From Leptolyngbyaceae cyanobacterium MO_188.B28 (GTDB lineage Bacteria; Cyanobacteriota; Cyanobacteriia; Phormidesmidales; Phormidesmidaceae), in the NCBI GenBank assembly GCA_030065175.1, contig JASJDH010000010.1, positions 1 through 35,746 on the forward strand: 35,746 bases of DNA, given 5' to 3'. The notes beneath the pieces are model-generated. The model searched no databases and had not been told where the DNA came from. It was given only the letters and a program-made list of their open reading frames with translations. This document shows, piece by piece, positions 7,600-16,833 of this stretch (within the stretch, counting starts at the first letter, position 1; each line of letters begins with the position of its first letter). The position numbers and the translations under genes are program-made.

Positions 7600-9450
7600 A
7601 TGTCTTGGCCCATTTACACTCTTGAAACCGCCTCTGAAGACTCTCAAGCATCCTTAATCCAAGCACAAGAGACCTTTGGGTTTATCCCAAATGTAGAAGC
7701 GGTTTCTGCTGAAGCCTCTACCCTTTTGAAGGGAGGGATGGCGTTATGGGAGCTTTTCAGCACAACCAGTTTTACCCTGATTGAGCAACAGGTTATTTAT
7801 CTAACTATTAACTTTGAGCATAATTGTCACTACTGTATGGCGGTCCATACTGCCTTGGCAGGGACAGTTGAGATGCCTGTTGAAGATATTCAAGCATTAC
7901 GAGATGGTACACCTCTTAAAGATCCTAAGCTGCAAGCCCTAAGGCAGTTTACCCAACGAATGGTTGCGACCAGAGGCTGGGTCACTCAGGCTGAAATTTC
8001 AGCTTTTATGACCCATGGCTATACAAAACAACAAGTGTTTGAGGTGATTTTGGGAATTGCCATGAAGGTGATTCACAACTACACCAATCACATTGCCGAA
8101 ACGCCTTTGGATGATGTCTTTCAGTCTTATGCTTGGTCACGTCCGCCTCACATTTGGACGGATCAGCAACTCCAACTCATCTTTGATAATCTCCCTCAAC
8201 AAACATGCTGGAAAAATAGAAACCTCGAATATGTCGGCTGTAACCAACACTTTGCAGAGGCTATAGGCCTGACAGCGCCTCATCAAATTATGGGGAAAGC
8301 GGATGAAGATATTGACTGGAAGGAATTAGTTCAGCCGGATAAATCAGAGGATCAAGCCATTCTGGAAAGCGGGATTCCCCTTAATGTAGAAAAATCACAG
8401 ATTAAGCCCGATGGAACAATCCAATGGCTAAACATCCGCAGAATTCCCCTGCATGACCAAGCAGGCAAGGTAATTGGGCTGTTTTACTCCTATGAGGACA
8501 TTACTGAACGCAAACAAGCCGCCCTTGCGCTCCAGGCAGCAAACAGCAGACTCATGTCGCAGGCGGCGGAATTAACCTCAGCTCTAGAACAATTACAACA
8601 GTATCAATTACAACTGATACAGAGTGAAAAAATGTCCGCGCTAGGCAATTTGGTGGCCGGTGTCGCTCATGAAATTAATAATCCAATAGGCTTCTTAGAA
8701 GGGAATCTTATTCCAGCCCAGGAATATGCGAATGATTTATTAGGCTTACTTGATCTCTATCAAGAAACCTTTCCACAACCTGGCGACACAATTGAAAAAG
8801 AAATTGAGACCATTGACCTTGAATTTCTTCGAACCGATCTGCCTCAGTTGCTAAAATCTATGAAGCTCGGGGTAGAGCGGATTAAAAGTATCAGTACCAG
8901 CCTACGCACATTCTCTCGGGCTGACAAAAACGATAAAACCTTGTTTAACGTTCATGAGGGCCTCGACAGCACCCTTTTGATTCTTCGGCATCGCCTCAAG
9001 GCCAATGAGACGCGCCCCGCCATTGAAGTCATAACAGACTATGCTGATCTGCCCCCCATAAAGTGCTTCCCCAGTCAGCTAAATCAGGTATTTATGAACA
9101 TTCTCGCCAATGCCATTGACGCACTGGAAGAGAACAGTAAGGGTAAATCGTTTCAGGAAATTAAAGCACACCCAAACCAGATTGAAATTAAAACTGAACT
9201 ATCAAACAATCAGGTTGTGATTTACATCCGTGATAATGGCGTGGGTATGACTGATGAGGTAAGACATCAGATTTTTGACCACTTGTACACTACCAAGGAC
9301 ATAGGTCAGGGAACAGGGTTAGGATTGACGATCTCACGCCAAATCATTCTTGAAAAACATGGCGGCCAAATCGAAGCTCACTCTCCCTCCGGAAAAGGGA
9401 CAAAGTTCGTAATCTCACTCCCCATCAAAGATAAGCTGCTAAGCGTGTAA
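7600..9450 (+). CDS. AhpD-like domain / PAS / histidine kinase fusion
   Basis: A 616-residue soluble protein. Residues 1-180 form a carboxymuconolactone-decarboxylase/AhpD-type domain with the peroxidase-like signature HNCHYCMAVHTA: Cys76-x2-Cys79-x3-His83. Residues about 190-305 are a PAS domain (LQLIFDNLPQQTCWKNRNLEYVGCN ... FYSYEDITERK). A coiled coil follows (310-345), then His357 in AGVAHEINNP, an N-box ILANAIDALE near 504, G1 RDNGVGM near 545 and G2 GTGLGLTIS near 573. No membrane helix is present, so it senses in the cytoplasm. AhpD enzymes reduce AhpC through a CxxC pair; here the intact pair at the head of a kinase suggests redox or peroxide sensing, which is inference. The REC-GAF regulator at 11826 is the likely partner, now parted from it by inserted DNA. 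Confidence 0.9.
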   Translation: MSWPIYTLETASEDSQASLIQAQETFGFIPNVEAVSAEASTLLKGGMALWELFSTTSFTLIEQQVIYLTINFEHNCHYCMAVHTALAGTVEMPVEDIQALRDGTPLKDPKLQALRQFTQRMVATRGWVTQAEISAFMTHGYTKQQVFEVILGIAMKVIHNYTNHIAETPLDDVFQSYAWSRPPHIWTDQQLQLIFDNLPQQTCWKNRNLEYVGCNQHFAEAIGLTAPHQIMGKADEDIDWKELVQPDKSEDQAILESGIPLNVEKSQIKPDGTIQWLNIRRIPLHDQAGKVIGLFYSYEDITERKQAALALQAANSRLMSQAAELTSALEQLQQYQLQLIQSEKMSALGNLVAGVAHEINNPIGFLEGNLIPAQEYANDLLGLLDLYQETFPQPGDTIEKEIETIDLEFLRTDLPQLLKSMKLGVERIKSISTSLRTFSRADKNDKTLFNVHEGLDSTLLILRHRLKANETRPAIEVITDYADLPPIKCFPSQLNQVFMNILANAIDALEENSKGKSFQEIKAHPNQIEIKTELSNNQVVIYIRDNGVGMTDEVRHQIFDHLYTTKDIGQGTGLGLTISRQIILEKHGGQIEAHSPSGKGTKFVISLPIKDKLLSV

Positions 9451-9715
9451 GCTGCATATTAATCATGGGTACACCCTTTAGCTGGACTAGCAAGAGATCT
9501 CATCTCCGCCACTCTTAATTGTAATTGTCCCGAATATAGGTCGGTAAAGACTTTGTCCTTCGGTGATTCATTTATTTACTTCAAAAGGAGGATTATCCCA
9601 TAAAAATACCTTACCAGCGTGTAGGTCAAAGTCAACGGCAATAGAGATTTAGAGTTTTTGCATAAAACACTATTCCTCTTAACAAGAGAAGAACTTTTTA
9701 GCCAACAGGACACTA

Positions 9716-9795
9716 GGGCGTGTTTTAAAACTCAGTCAAAGCCTAATTATTTCATGCGAGGGATCAATACTTTCAAGGGGTTTTAAAACAGACCC
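9716..9795. repeat. 80 bp MITE with TA target duplication
   Basis: GGGCGTGTTTTAAAAC at the left and GTTTTAAAACAGACCC at the right form ~16 bp inverted ends differing at two bases. A TA lies on each side (9714-9715 and 9796-9797). There is no ORF. The rest of 9451-9715 shows no gene. Confidence 0.65.
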
Positions 9796-9798
9796 TAG

Positions 9799-11382
9799 GA
9801 GTGTGTCGGACTTAAGAAATCCGTAATTTGAGAAACCAAGGGCAAACTCAAAAAATAGTCCATTTGCCTCTCTCTATTGGCTAGAATGTAGCGCTGATAT
9901 TACATACCTCCTCCTGGTTAAGTGTATTTACTTATTTTTAGGCCGTTATTAGAGTAGAAAGGCGCTTTAAGTTAAAGGCAATGCATACCAATGTCCACTC
10001 ACCCCTGACGGCATTGATCCCACGCAGCATGAAGTGACGGAATCCCATCACCTCTTTGATAATGCCAAATACGGGTTCAACGGTCGATTTGCGCTTGGCA
10101 TAGAATGCTTTACCGGCTTCAGTGCTGAGTCGATGCTTCATCGCAGCGACGACATCAGGATTCTCAGGGGGAGTGGCTTCGGGGGCCAGTCGTTCTTCCA
10201 GCGTTAGATTATGGCTCTGTCGGCCTGCTGCAATATAGGCTTCAATTCCATTTTCCTGGAGTTTTTTGGCATTGTCCTCACTGAAATATCCCGCATCCAA
10301 CGCCGCCCGTTTCACCTTCCCCAATGCATCGGGCAACTCATTGAGTTGGGCCAATGCAGGCTCGACTTCCTGCTGATCATTGGGCTGTTGACTCACATGC
10401 ATGCCGACAATCAGCATCTTGTCCATATCCACCGACGCTTGGGCATTGTAGGCTTGCTCAAATCCCCCCCCCTGAAACTGGCATAATGCGCGAATCTTCA
10501 TCGGTAAAATTCACTTGGTCACTGGCCTTGGGACCCGACTCAGGCGCTTTAGGTTTGCGCCCTCCCAACTTGTGTCCTTGGGCCTCTTCCTTGGCCGCCC
10601 GCACTTTTAATTTCGCCTCATACTCGGCTTGTTCCTGCTCGTATCTAGCTTTCGCACGGGCTTCTATTTCCGCTTTCACCTGAGCGATGCACGCTAATCG
10701 CTCTTGACGACGTTGGATTTCATCGGGAATATCAATGTCCTTAGTCTGCTTACCTTTCCCTTCCGCCGCTGCCTCCGCCTTTGCCAGCAGCACTTCTACC
10801 TCTGCCTGCAGTTGCCTTTCAAGTCGATTGGCATACTCCCAACTCAACGCTTTATGTTTGCTCGCGTTCGCCGCCATCTTCGTACCATCAATACTGATAT
10901 CGCCCAGCTTAAAGATGCCCAGCCTGCAGGCATACGACAAGATCTGCACAAACAAGGGCTTTAACGGGTCTAAAAATCGCTGGCGAAAGCCATTGATGCT
11001 TGAATGGTCGGGGTGAGCGCCGCCGCTGATGTAGAGTATCGGAATTAATTCATAGGTGGCTTCCTCGATCTTGCGACTGGAAAAGATCCCCTTCGCATAG
11101 CAGTAAAACAACAGGCTCAGCATCATTTTGGGCGGATAAGGGCGACTTCCTCCGCCCTTGTAGGAGTCTTCTATTTCGTCGGTATCTAGTTGCTCCACCA
11201 CATCGACGACAAAACGCGCAAGGCTATTGCTATCTAGCCATCCCTCCATGTTGCTGGGAAGGGTAATGGGCACACTTCTATCGATTTCGATAAATTTATT
11301 GCTCATAACCCTGCACCCTATCCATGCTCAACGTCTATATCGGACTCAGTTTATACCTGCTTTCGCTAAGTCCGACACACTC
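9799..11382 (-). mobile_element. IS1182-family insertion sequence (1,584 bp)
   Basis: Perfect 16 bp terminal inverted repeats GAGTGTGTCGGACTTA (9799-9814) and TAAGTCCGACACACTC (11367-11382). CTAG flanks both ends (9795-9798, 11383-11386), consistent with a 4 bp target duplication; CTAG is also part of the right end of the MITE next door. It carries one transposase gene split by a homopolymer. Confidence 0.85.
9938..11306 (-). pseudogene. IS1182-type transposase split by a +1 shift in a G9 run
   Basis: Two ORFs (282 and 187 aa) are halves of one transposase. The first ends DEDSRIMPVSGGGI and stops; the second continues GGGFEQAYNAQASVD in another frame. The joint is a run of nine G (nine C on the plus strand, 10464-10472). 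With eight G the protein would read VSGGGFEQAYNAQ without a break. Catalytic residues of the DDE fold are kept: Asp140 in DISIDGTKM, the Asp of RAALDAGYFSEDN and the Glu of KSTVEPVFGIIKEVMGFRH. A lysine/glutamate-rich coiled region joins the halves. It may be a pseudogene, a sequencing slip, or a gene rescued by polymerase slippage on the G run. A stray 9 bp after the stop leads into the left end. Confidence 0.85.
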
Positions 11383-11386
11383 CTAG

Positions 11387-11825
11387 ATGTTTTCAATAGT
11401 TAGTTCCCCCAGAAGGCTGGGCTTACTAAAAGAGCGTTGATATTTAAATCATTGATAGGGCGAACCAGTTACCTAAAGGAGTTGCGGAGAAATAGACACC
11501 AGTCAAAAAGTTAATATTCCCGAGGATGTAATACCAAATAAATATGAAGACACACAGGATAACTCAGATTAAACCCTTTGATAGCAAGGTTTTCAATGTC
11601 TGATTTATGCTCATCTTCATTTTGAAATGGTATAAAGCTTGATTGGTACATTGTTAAGCCGCAAGTCCCTAATTCATCAGATGCTAGTAATCTGTCAAGC
11701 CCCTTTTGACAGGTGGAGAAGCTTTGAAAGTCCTGAAAATAGGGCTTACGGTACCCACGTCACAATTCGATAGACAGAGTAATAGCTACATTCGCCTACT
11801 CTAAGCCGCATTGCTATACCGAGCC
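11387..11825. other. Gene-free stretch before response regulator
   Basis: No ORF with coding character. A perfect 7 bp hairpin CTGTCAA/TTGACAG lies at 11692-11712. The promoter of the regulator should be in this stretch or upstream of the IS; none is clear. Confidence 0.4.
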
Positions 11826-12740
11826 ATGACCTCGATCAGCTCTCCAACTACTGCTAACAACAGATATTCCCAAAAGCCGAGAATGCTTGTGGTTGATGAT
11901 GAACCCGACAATCTCGATACGCTTTATCGCATCTTTCGACGTAAATATCAGGTTTTGAGAGCTGCTAGCGGTGTTGAGGCTCTAGAAATACTAGACGCAG
12001 AAGGAGAGGTCGCCGTAATTCTCTCTGACCAGCGCATGCCTTTGATGAAAGGTACAGAATTCCTCAGCAAAACCGTGTCTTCCTTCCCGAATACGGTTCG
12101 CATCATTTTGACCGGGTTTACCGATGTTGAAGACCTGGTCGAAGCCATTAACGCCGGTCAAGTCTATCGCTATATCACGAAACCCTGGGACACAGAAGAG
12201 CTGAGCCGCATCATCCAAAAAGCGACCGAAACTTACGACCTCCTTAAGCAAAGAAATGAAGAGCTACAGCACACTGAAAAGCAGATTAAGCTGGCTGCCA
12301 CCGTCGCCCAATCCGCCATACAGCGGCTGTCGCCGGATGCGATTCTACAGCTGATTACAAATGGGGTGAGTCACATACTTGGCGCCGATATCTGCGCCCT
12401 GGCCACCCTAAACGAGGGAGCTATCGAAGCCGTCACCTTGACCGGGGATTTACCTGACGCCCCGGCGCTGCTCAGTCAAAATTGTTTAGTCCGACAGGCG
12501 ATCTCCTCTCAATCTCTACAAACAGCAACCGTTGCTGCCGATCCAACCCTTGACCAAGAGGCTCTCTATCAGGCAGTTGACACTCAATCCCATTTAGTCG
12601 CGCCGATTCTCTATCAGGGCGAACTGATTGCTGTTTTATCGCTACAGTGGTCTCTCGTCTATGACGACTTATACAAGGTGAGGCAGATGATGGGCCTCTT
12701 GGCTGCCCAGGTTGCGCTTGCAATGGCGAATGTCGCTTAA
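11826..12740 (+). CDS. REC-GAF response regulator
   Basis: A 304-residue cytoplasmic protein counted from ATG 11826; the track starts at a TTG five codons earlier, and neither start has a clear ribosome site. The receiver domain occupies about 17-140: acidic pair Asp24/Asp25 (VVDDEPDN), phospho-acceptor Asp68 (ILSDQRMP), Thr96 and Lys119 (YITKPW). A coiled segment at 137-160 leads into a GAF-like domain, about 162-300. There is no DNA-binding, GGDEF or phosphatase output, so it may act through the GAF domain or by protein contact. It lies downstream of and on the same strand as the AhpD-PAS-kinase, and only the MITE, the IS and gene-free sequence intervene. A partnership is likely but inferred. 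Confidence 0.85.
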   Translation: MTSISSPTTANNRYSQKPRMLVVDDEPDNLDTLYRIFRRKYQVLRAASGVEALEILDAEGEVAVILSDQRMPLMKGTEFLSKTVSSFPNTVRIILTGFTDVEDLVEAINAGQVYRYITKPWDTEELSRIIQKATETYDLLKQRNEELQHTEKQIKLAATVAQSAIQRLSPDAILQLITNGVSHILGADICALATLNEGAIEAVTLTGDLPDAPALLSQNCLVRQAISSQSLQTATVAADPTLDQEALYQAVDTQSHLVAPILYQGELIAVLSLQWSLVYDDLYKVRQMMGLLAAQVALAMANVA

Positions 12741-13007
12741 CCTGCTGCTTGCGTTTATGTCAACAGTCGGTGACGCGAAAACAGAATAAGTAAAAAGACT
12801 TATTGATTAGTTGCTTTGATCTTGACAACTATTCAACGACAGAATGGAGGATTCTGTCAAGACTAGCCTCTAACTCCCTGAAATCAATGCTTTTGGGCTT
12901 CTCCAGCCCGTTGGTCAATTGTCGCAGGAGCCAACAGCGTTTTAAACGACATTAAGGCGAGTGGCAGTCTATGATAGCTTCTTAGCATTGAGCATAATCG
13001 AAGGATC

Positions 13008-13427
13008 ATGCCCCCATCTACTCAAAAGGACTGGCTGTCCCCTGACCGTTGGGCTCTGCTTCTAAGTTTGGGCGGGATTGCCGTATTCGCGTTATTCACC
13101 CAGATTTACCCCGGCCCTGGAAGAGGTTGGCTTGCTACCTCCTTTGCCATTGTTCCTTACACAATTTCTTGGATACTTGTGGTAGCGCTGATTTGGCCTA
13201 CAGCTTCTGCTGGTAGGATTGCCATTGGTGTACTGGTTTTCACCTGCACTCTGGAGGTATTACAGCTTTGGCAGCCCAGCTGGCTCCAGGGCATTCGAGA
13301 GCCGTTGCTAGTGCGTCTTGCATTTGGAAATACTTTCAATTGGTCTGATTTTCCGTACTATGCAGCTGGCTGTGGCCTAGGTTGGCTATGGCTACGTTGG
13401 CTGCAAAAACGATTTTGCACAAAGTAA
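13008..13427 (+). CDS. DUF2809 family membrane protein
   Basis: A 139-residue protein with about four membrane helices (about 17-32, 42-66, 70-85 and 117-130). The C-terminal half LEVLQLWQPSWLQGIRE and GNTFNWSDFPYYAAGCGLGWLWLRW matches the conserved block of DUF2809 proteins, whose function is not known. The ATG at 13008 follows AAGGATC, a fair ribosome site. No operon partner is apparent: the regulator upstream ends 267 bp away and no terminator is evident between them. Confidence 0.7.
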   Translation: MPPSTQKDWLSPDRWALLLSLGGIAVFALFTQIYPGPGRGWLATSFAIVPYTISWILVVALIWPTASAGRIAIGVLVFTCTLEVLQLWQPSWLQGIREPLLVRLAFGNTFNWSDFPYYAAGCGLGWLWLRWLQKRFCTK

Positions 13428-14146
13428 GCCTAATGTTAAGTAGGGGTTTATGGGGCAGCGCGATGTAGAAGCTGAGTGTTAGAGGATTAGTATTGTCGAG
13501 TGCCACGCTATCTAACCGCTAAAATTCAGAAGTCTTGATGGACAAAGGTTTTAGCGATTATGCATTGGGTAAGGATACTCAAAATCGGCAATTTTCGGGT
13601 AGGTCATGCAAAAGCACTGAAAGGCCAGAAGGCTTGTATATGTGGAGTTCCAGGCTGGAGGACAATAAAGGCTCTTGGTCACCAACTGTTGACAAGAACC
13701 TGAATTTGGACTAAAAAACGCGATCACACCCCGATTTGGACTAAATCAAGGCGCGATCGCAAACTGGAAAATTCTTGATATACAACGATTATGGCGTTTT
13801 AGGCGAGGCTGAGCAGTTGCTAAAGAGTAGTTGTGCTAGGGGGCGGCAAATACTCCAAGTCATAACGGGCAAGAATATCCTGAAAGTCAATGAAATCAAG
13901 AGCTTTCACTTTTGCTGCTCAATCACCAAAAGCCGCCAAACCCCAAATAAACGTAAGACGTGACAACCACCACTAAAGGCGATCTTACTCAAGGAATCCA
14001 GCGGGAATGTCTGACTGGGTAATTCAGCCACTTACCTCATTCCAACAAAGATACGAACTCGCTAAACTATCGATAATTCTGCAATGAACCGATAGGGGAT
14101 ATCCACCAAGCTTAACCAATTCAGTTTGTAGTATCAGTGGTGATAG
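13428..14146. other. Gene-free stretch
   Basis: No supported gene; the 62 aa ORF at 13775 has no recognisable feature. A hairpin CGCTAAAA...TTTTAGCG lies at 13517-13556. GTCACCAACTGTTGACA near 13678-13694 is the inverse of TGTCAACAGTCGGTGAC near 12758. Two imperfect copies of ATTTGGACTAAA...CGCGATC stand in tandem at about 13703-13757, the second ending in a HIP1 site. Confidence 0.4.
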
Positions 14147-14440
14147 GTGATATCTGTTGTTAAGTTCGCACTCCTCCTAATTTATCTTGTGATTGGGATT
14201 GTCATCACGATTAGCGCTGATGCACTAGCGATCGCGTTGATTGATGAGGATGTATATGGGATTCCTGATAATGCTCCGTTGAGCAGTGAATGGGAACTTC
14301 TGCTATGGAAGAGTGTATCGGTGATGGTGTCTCCGGTAATGCTGGCAGCCTTTCCGGGAATGCTTGTTTTTGTGTGGTTGAGGAGAAAAAGGCACTGGTT
14401 CCATCTGATGGGGAAAATCGATGAAACGCCTTTAAGGTAA
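14147..14440 (+). CDS. Small two-helix membrane protein, unknown
   Basis: A 97-residue protein from a GTG start; an in-frame stop lies just upstream, so no earlier start is possible. Helices about 6-30 and 58-78 (VSPVMLAAFPGMLVFVWLRR), the second ending in positive charges. A short acidic loop DEDVYGIPDNAPLSSEWE lies between. No family is recognised. The stop codon is inside the arm of a long perfect palindrome. Its coding nature rests on the membrane pattern and on that terminator. Confidence 0.5.
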   Translation: MISVVKFALLLIYLVIGIVITISADALAIALIDEDVYGIPDNAPLSSEWELLLWKSVSVMVSPVMLAAFPGMLVFVWLRRKRHWFHLMGKIDETPLR

Positions 14441-14480
14441 GGATTACAGCGATCTACTTTCTAGATCGCTGTAATCCTTA
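14438..14480. terminator. 19 bp perfect inverted repeat between convergent genes
   Basis: TAAGGATTACAGCGATCTA, loop CTTTC, then its exact complement. It contains the stop codon of the 97 aa gene and faces the end of the GGDEF-EAL gene, so it could end transcription from both sides. No U-run follows on the plus strand, so an alternative role in RNA stability is possible. Confidence 0.6.
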
Positions 14481-14536
14481 TGATGCAAGCATTTTGGGCT
14501 ATTCATCCCATCAGGCGGAACCAGCACCAGGAAATT

Positions 14537-16531
14537 CTAATCGTGAAAAATGGGGTAATGGCATGAATTAGCTTCCCTCCTGTATAAGAGGGGATCGACC
14601 CTGATAAGATCCTTACAGCTTAAGACTGAGGTTATCAATTCAGGGGATAGCGGCGGCGAGTAGAAATTTCCTTGGGCGTAATCACAGTTGAGCACTCTCA
14701 GCATTTCAACCTGCGCTGCAGTCTCAACGCCTTCAGCGATAACGCCTTTACCCAAGTTGTGCGCGAGGGTGATAATGGCCCGGACAATTTCCAAATTTCC
14801 GGCGTCATATCCCATGCGGTGAATAAAAGAACGGTCAATTTTTAAAGTATCTATGGGGAAATAGCTCAACCGGCTTAACGAGGAGAAACCGGAGCCGAAG
14901 TCATCGATATCTAACTGTACCTGCAGCGCTTTTAGGTCCTCCAAGAGCGCAGCCGCTTGCTGAACGTTTGTCATCATAACATCCTCAGTAATCTCCAGCT
15001 TTAGACAACTGGGATTGAGCCCTGTTTCCTGCAAAATGGCTTTTATCTGATCCACTATATTGGGTTGGCTAAATTGGCGATTGGAGAGGTTGACACTCAG
15101 CGTCAACAGATTGGGTCTGGATGCCTGGCATCCATTTTGGCGGGGGTGAGCCAGTTGAGCCCAGTCAACCTGCAATTGGACAAGCTGCCGACAGGCTTCT
15201 TGCAACATCCAAGCGCCCATGGGGACAATCAACCCCGTTTCTTCGGCGATAGATAAAAACTCTCCCGGAAGCAGTAAGCCTCGTTGTGGATGAGCCCACC
15301 GCACTAGCGCCTCAAACCCTGTGACCTGGCTGTTTGTAAGCGACACAATGGGTTGATAATAAACCCTTAAATGATGCTTCTGAATGGCTTGACGTAAATC
15401 TTGCTCTAGTTGGAGTGTCTGTACAACATGAGTATACATCTGTGGCTGGAATACCTGAAAGCAAGCCCGTCCCTTCTGCTTTGCCTGGTACATGGCAATA
15501 TCCGCGCTTCGCAATAGGGCTTCAGCATTGGGCTCCGAAGAATCACTCAAAACGACGCCAATACTACCATTAATCACAATGTCATGATCCTTAATGGAAA
15601 TCGGGACAGATAGGGCTTGTTGAATCCGATTCGCACAGTCGGCGGCTTCGTTATGTAGATGGAGGTTATCTAATAAAATGACAAATTCATCGCCGCCTAA
15701 GCGAGCTACGATATCGACTTCTCTAAGGCAATGGGTGAGTCGGCGGGCCGTTTCTTTCAGGACGAGATCGCCTGCTTGATGCCCCAGGCTGTCATTGATT
15801 ACCTTAAAGCGATCTAGATCCAAAAACAGAAGAGCGAACAAGCGGTCAGGCCGCCGTTTATGCTGCTTCAGGACATGCTCGAGGTGGTTAAGAAAAAACT
15901 TCCGATTGGGTAAGTGGGTGAGGGCGTCATAGTAGGCGTCCCGGAAAAGCCTCTCTTCCATTCGTTTCCGGTCAGCAATACTGCGAATCAACCAGCGCCA
16001 GCCCGTTAATTCTGCCTGAGCGTTAGTAATCGAAGAAAGCGCGATCGCCACAGGCAAGGGGGCAGTGTGTTGCGGATGCAGACACATTTCCCAATCTCGT
16101 AAAGACGGCCATTCTGGAAGTTGATTGAGTAGGGTCAGAAAGGGTTTACGCTCTTGCGGGGCGACAAAGATAGTTAAGGGTTTGCCCGCCAGAAAATTGC
16201 TCGATACATTCAGCAGACTTGCCGCCGCCCGGTTCGCCTCAAGGATAACGCCTTTGGGGTCAGTTACCAAGCAACTATCGGGGGCCGCCTCAAACAAATC
16301 TTGGTAACGTCCCCGTTCTGCCGCCAGGGCCTGATAAGCTGCATTTAACGCCTCACTCTGACAGTGCAACTCCTCTGTGGTAAGTTGCCACTCTTCTACG
16401 ATCAAGATGAGTTCTTCCAGAGCCTTTGTTAAACGGTCTTCTGTTGTCTTAGAAGACGAGTTGTAGGCGTCCTGTTGCAGTTTTTCCAGTCGTTGACGGG
16501 CTGCCTGAATCTGCCGATCTAAGTGAGGCAT
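14537..16531 (-). CDS. PAS-GGDEF-EAL c-di-GMP cyclase/phosphodiesterase
   Basis: A 664-residue soluble protein. N-terminal coiled coil about 1-75, PAS about 76-190 (YQDLFEAAPDSCLVTD), GGDEF about 195-360, EAL about 370-635. The cyclase half has RLGGDEF (279-283) and an inhibitory I-site R270-E-V-D273 exactly five residues before it. The phosphodiesterase half keeps Glu407 (EAL), Asn481, Glu513, Asp543/Asp544 (DIDDFG), Lys564 (LKIDRSF), Glu600 (AEGVET) and Gln620. Both activities therefore look possible, with feedback inhibition of synthesis. It makes and breaks cyclic di-GMP; PAS input is unknown. It is monocistronic and converges with the 97 aa gene. Confidence 0.92.
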   Translation of the reverse strand: MPHLDRQIQAARQRLEKLQQDAYNSSSKTTEDRLTKALEELILIVEEWQLTTEELHCQSEALNAAYQALAAERGRYQDLFEAAPDSCLVTDPKGVILEANRAAASLLNVSSNFLAGKPLTIFVAPQERKPFLTLLNQLPEWPSLRDWEMCLHPQHTAPLPVAIALSSITNAQAELTGWRWLIRSIADRKRMEERLFRDAYYDALTHLPNRKFFLNHLEHVLKQHKRRPDRLFALLFLDLDRFKVINDSLGHQAGDLVLKETARRLTHCLREVDIVARLGGDEFVILLDNLHLHNEAADCANRIQQALSVPISIKDHDIVINGSIGVVLSDSSEPNAEALLRSADIAMYQAKQKGRACFQVFQPQMYTHVVQTLQLEQDLRQAIQKHHLRVYYQPIVSLTNSQVTGFEALVRWAHPQRGLLLPGEFLSIAEETGLIVPMGAWMLQEACRQLVQLQVDWAQLAHPRQNGCQASRPNLLTLSVNLSNRQFSQPNIVDQIKAILQETGLNPSCLKLEITEDVMMTNVQQAAALLEDLKALQVQLDIDDFGSGFSSLSRLSYFPIDTLKIDRSFIHRMGYDAGNLEIVRAIITLAHNLGKGVIAEGVETAAQVEMLRVLNCDYAQGNFYSPPLSPELITSVLSCKDLIRVDPLLYRREANSCHYPIFHD

Positions 16532-16833
16532 ATAGTATTTCCACGTTTACAGCCCCATCCGATTGCTTGCCTTGGCGCTTAATTACTGGATAAATGTAAT
16601 TTTTCCAAGCGGGAACAGTTGGTTTTATGGGGAGGATTAGCTTATCCCTGTGAATCCTTACACAGCGGTGGAAAGATTTGCCATTGGACTTTAGACTAAT
16701 ATTTTCCCAATCTCCCTAACACCTGAGGAGTTCATCAATCTCGATAAGAAGAGAGCAGGATCGAATTCACCTGAACAGTTGCGTCACCTCTGGCAATTAT
16801 TCCAATTCGAGCTAACGGAATATCGTTCTGTGA

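Noticed and set aside
10211-11016. Plus-strand ORFs of 86-109 aa
   Set aside because: They are antisense shadows of the IS1182 transposase.
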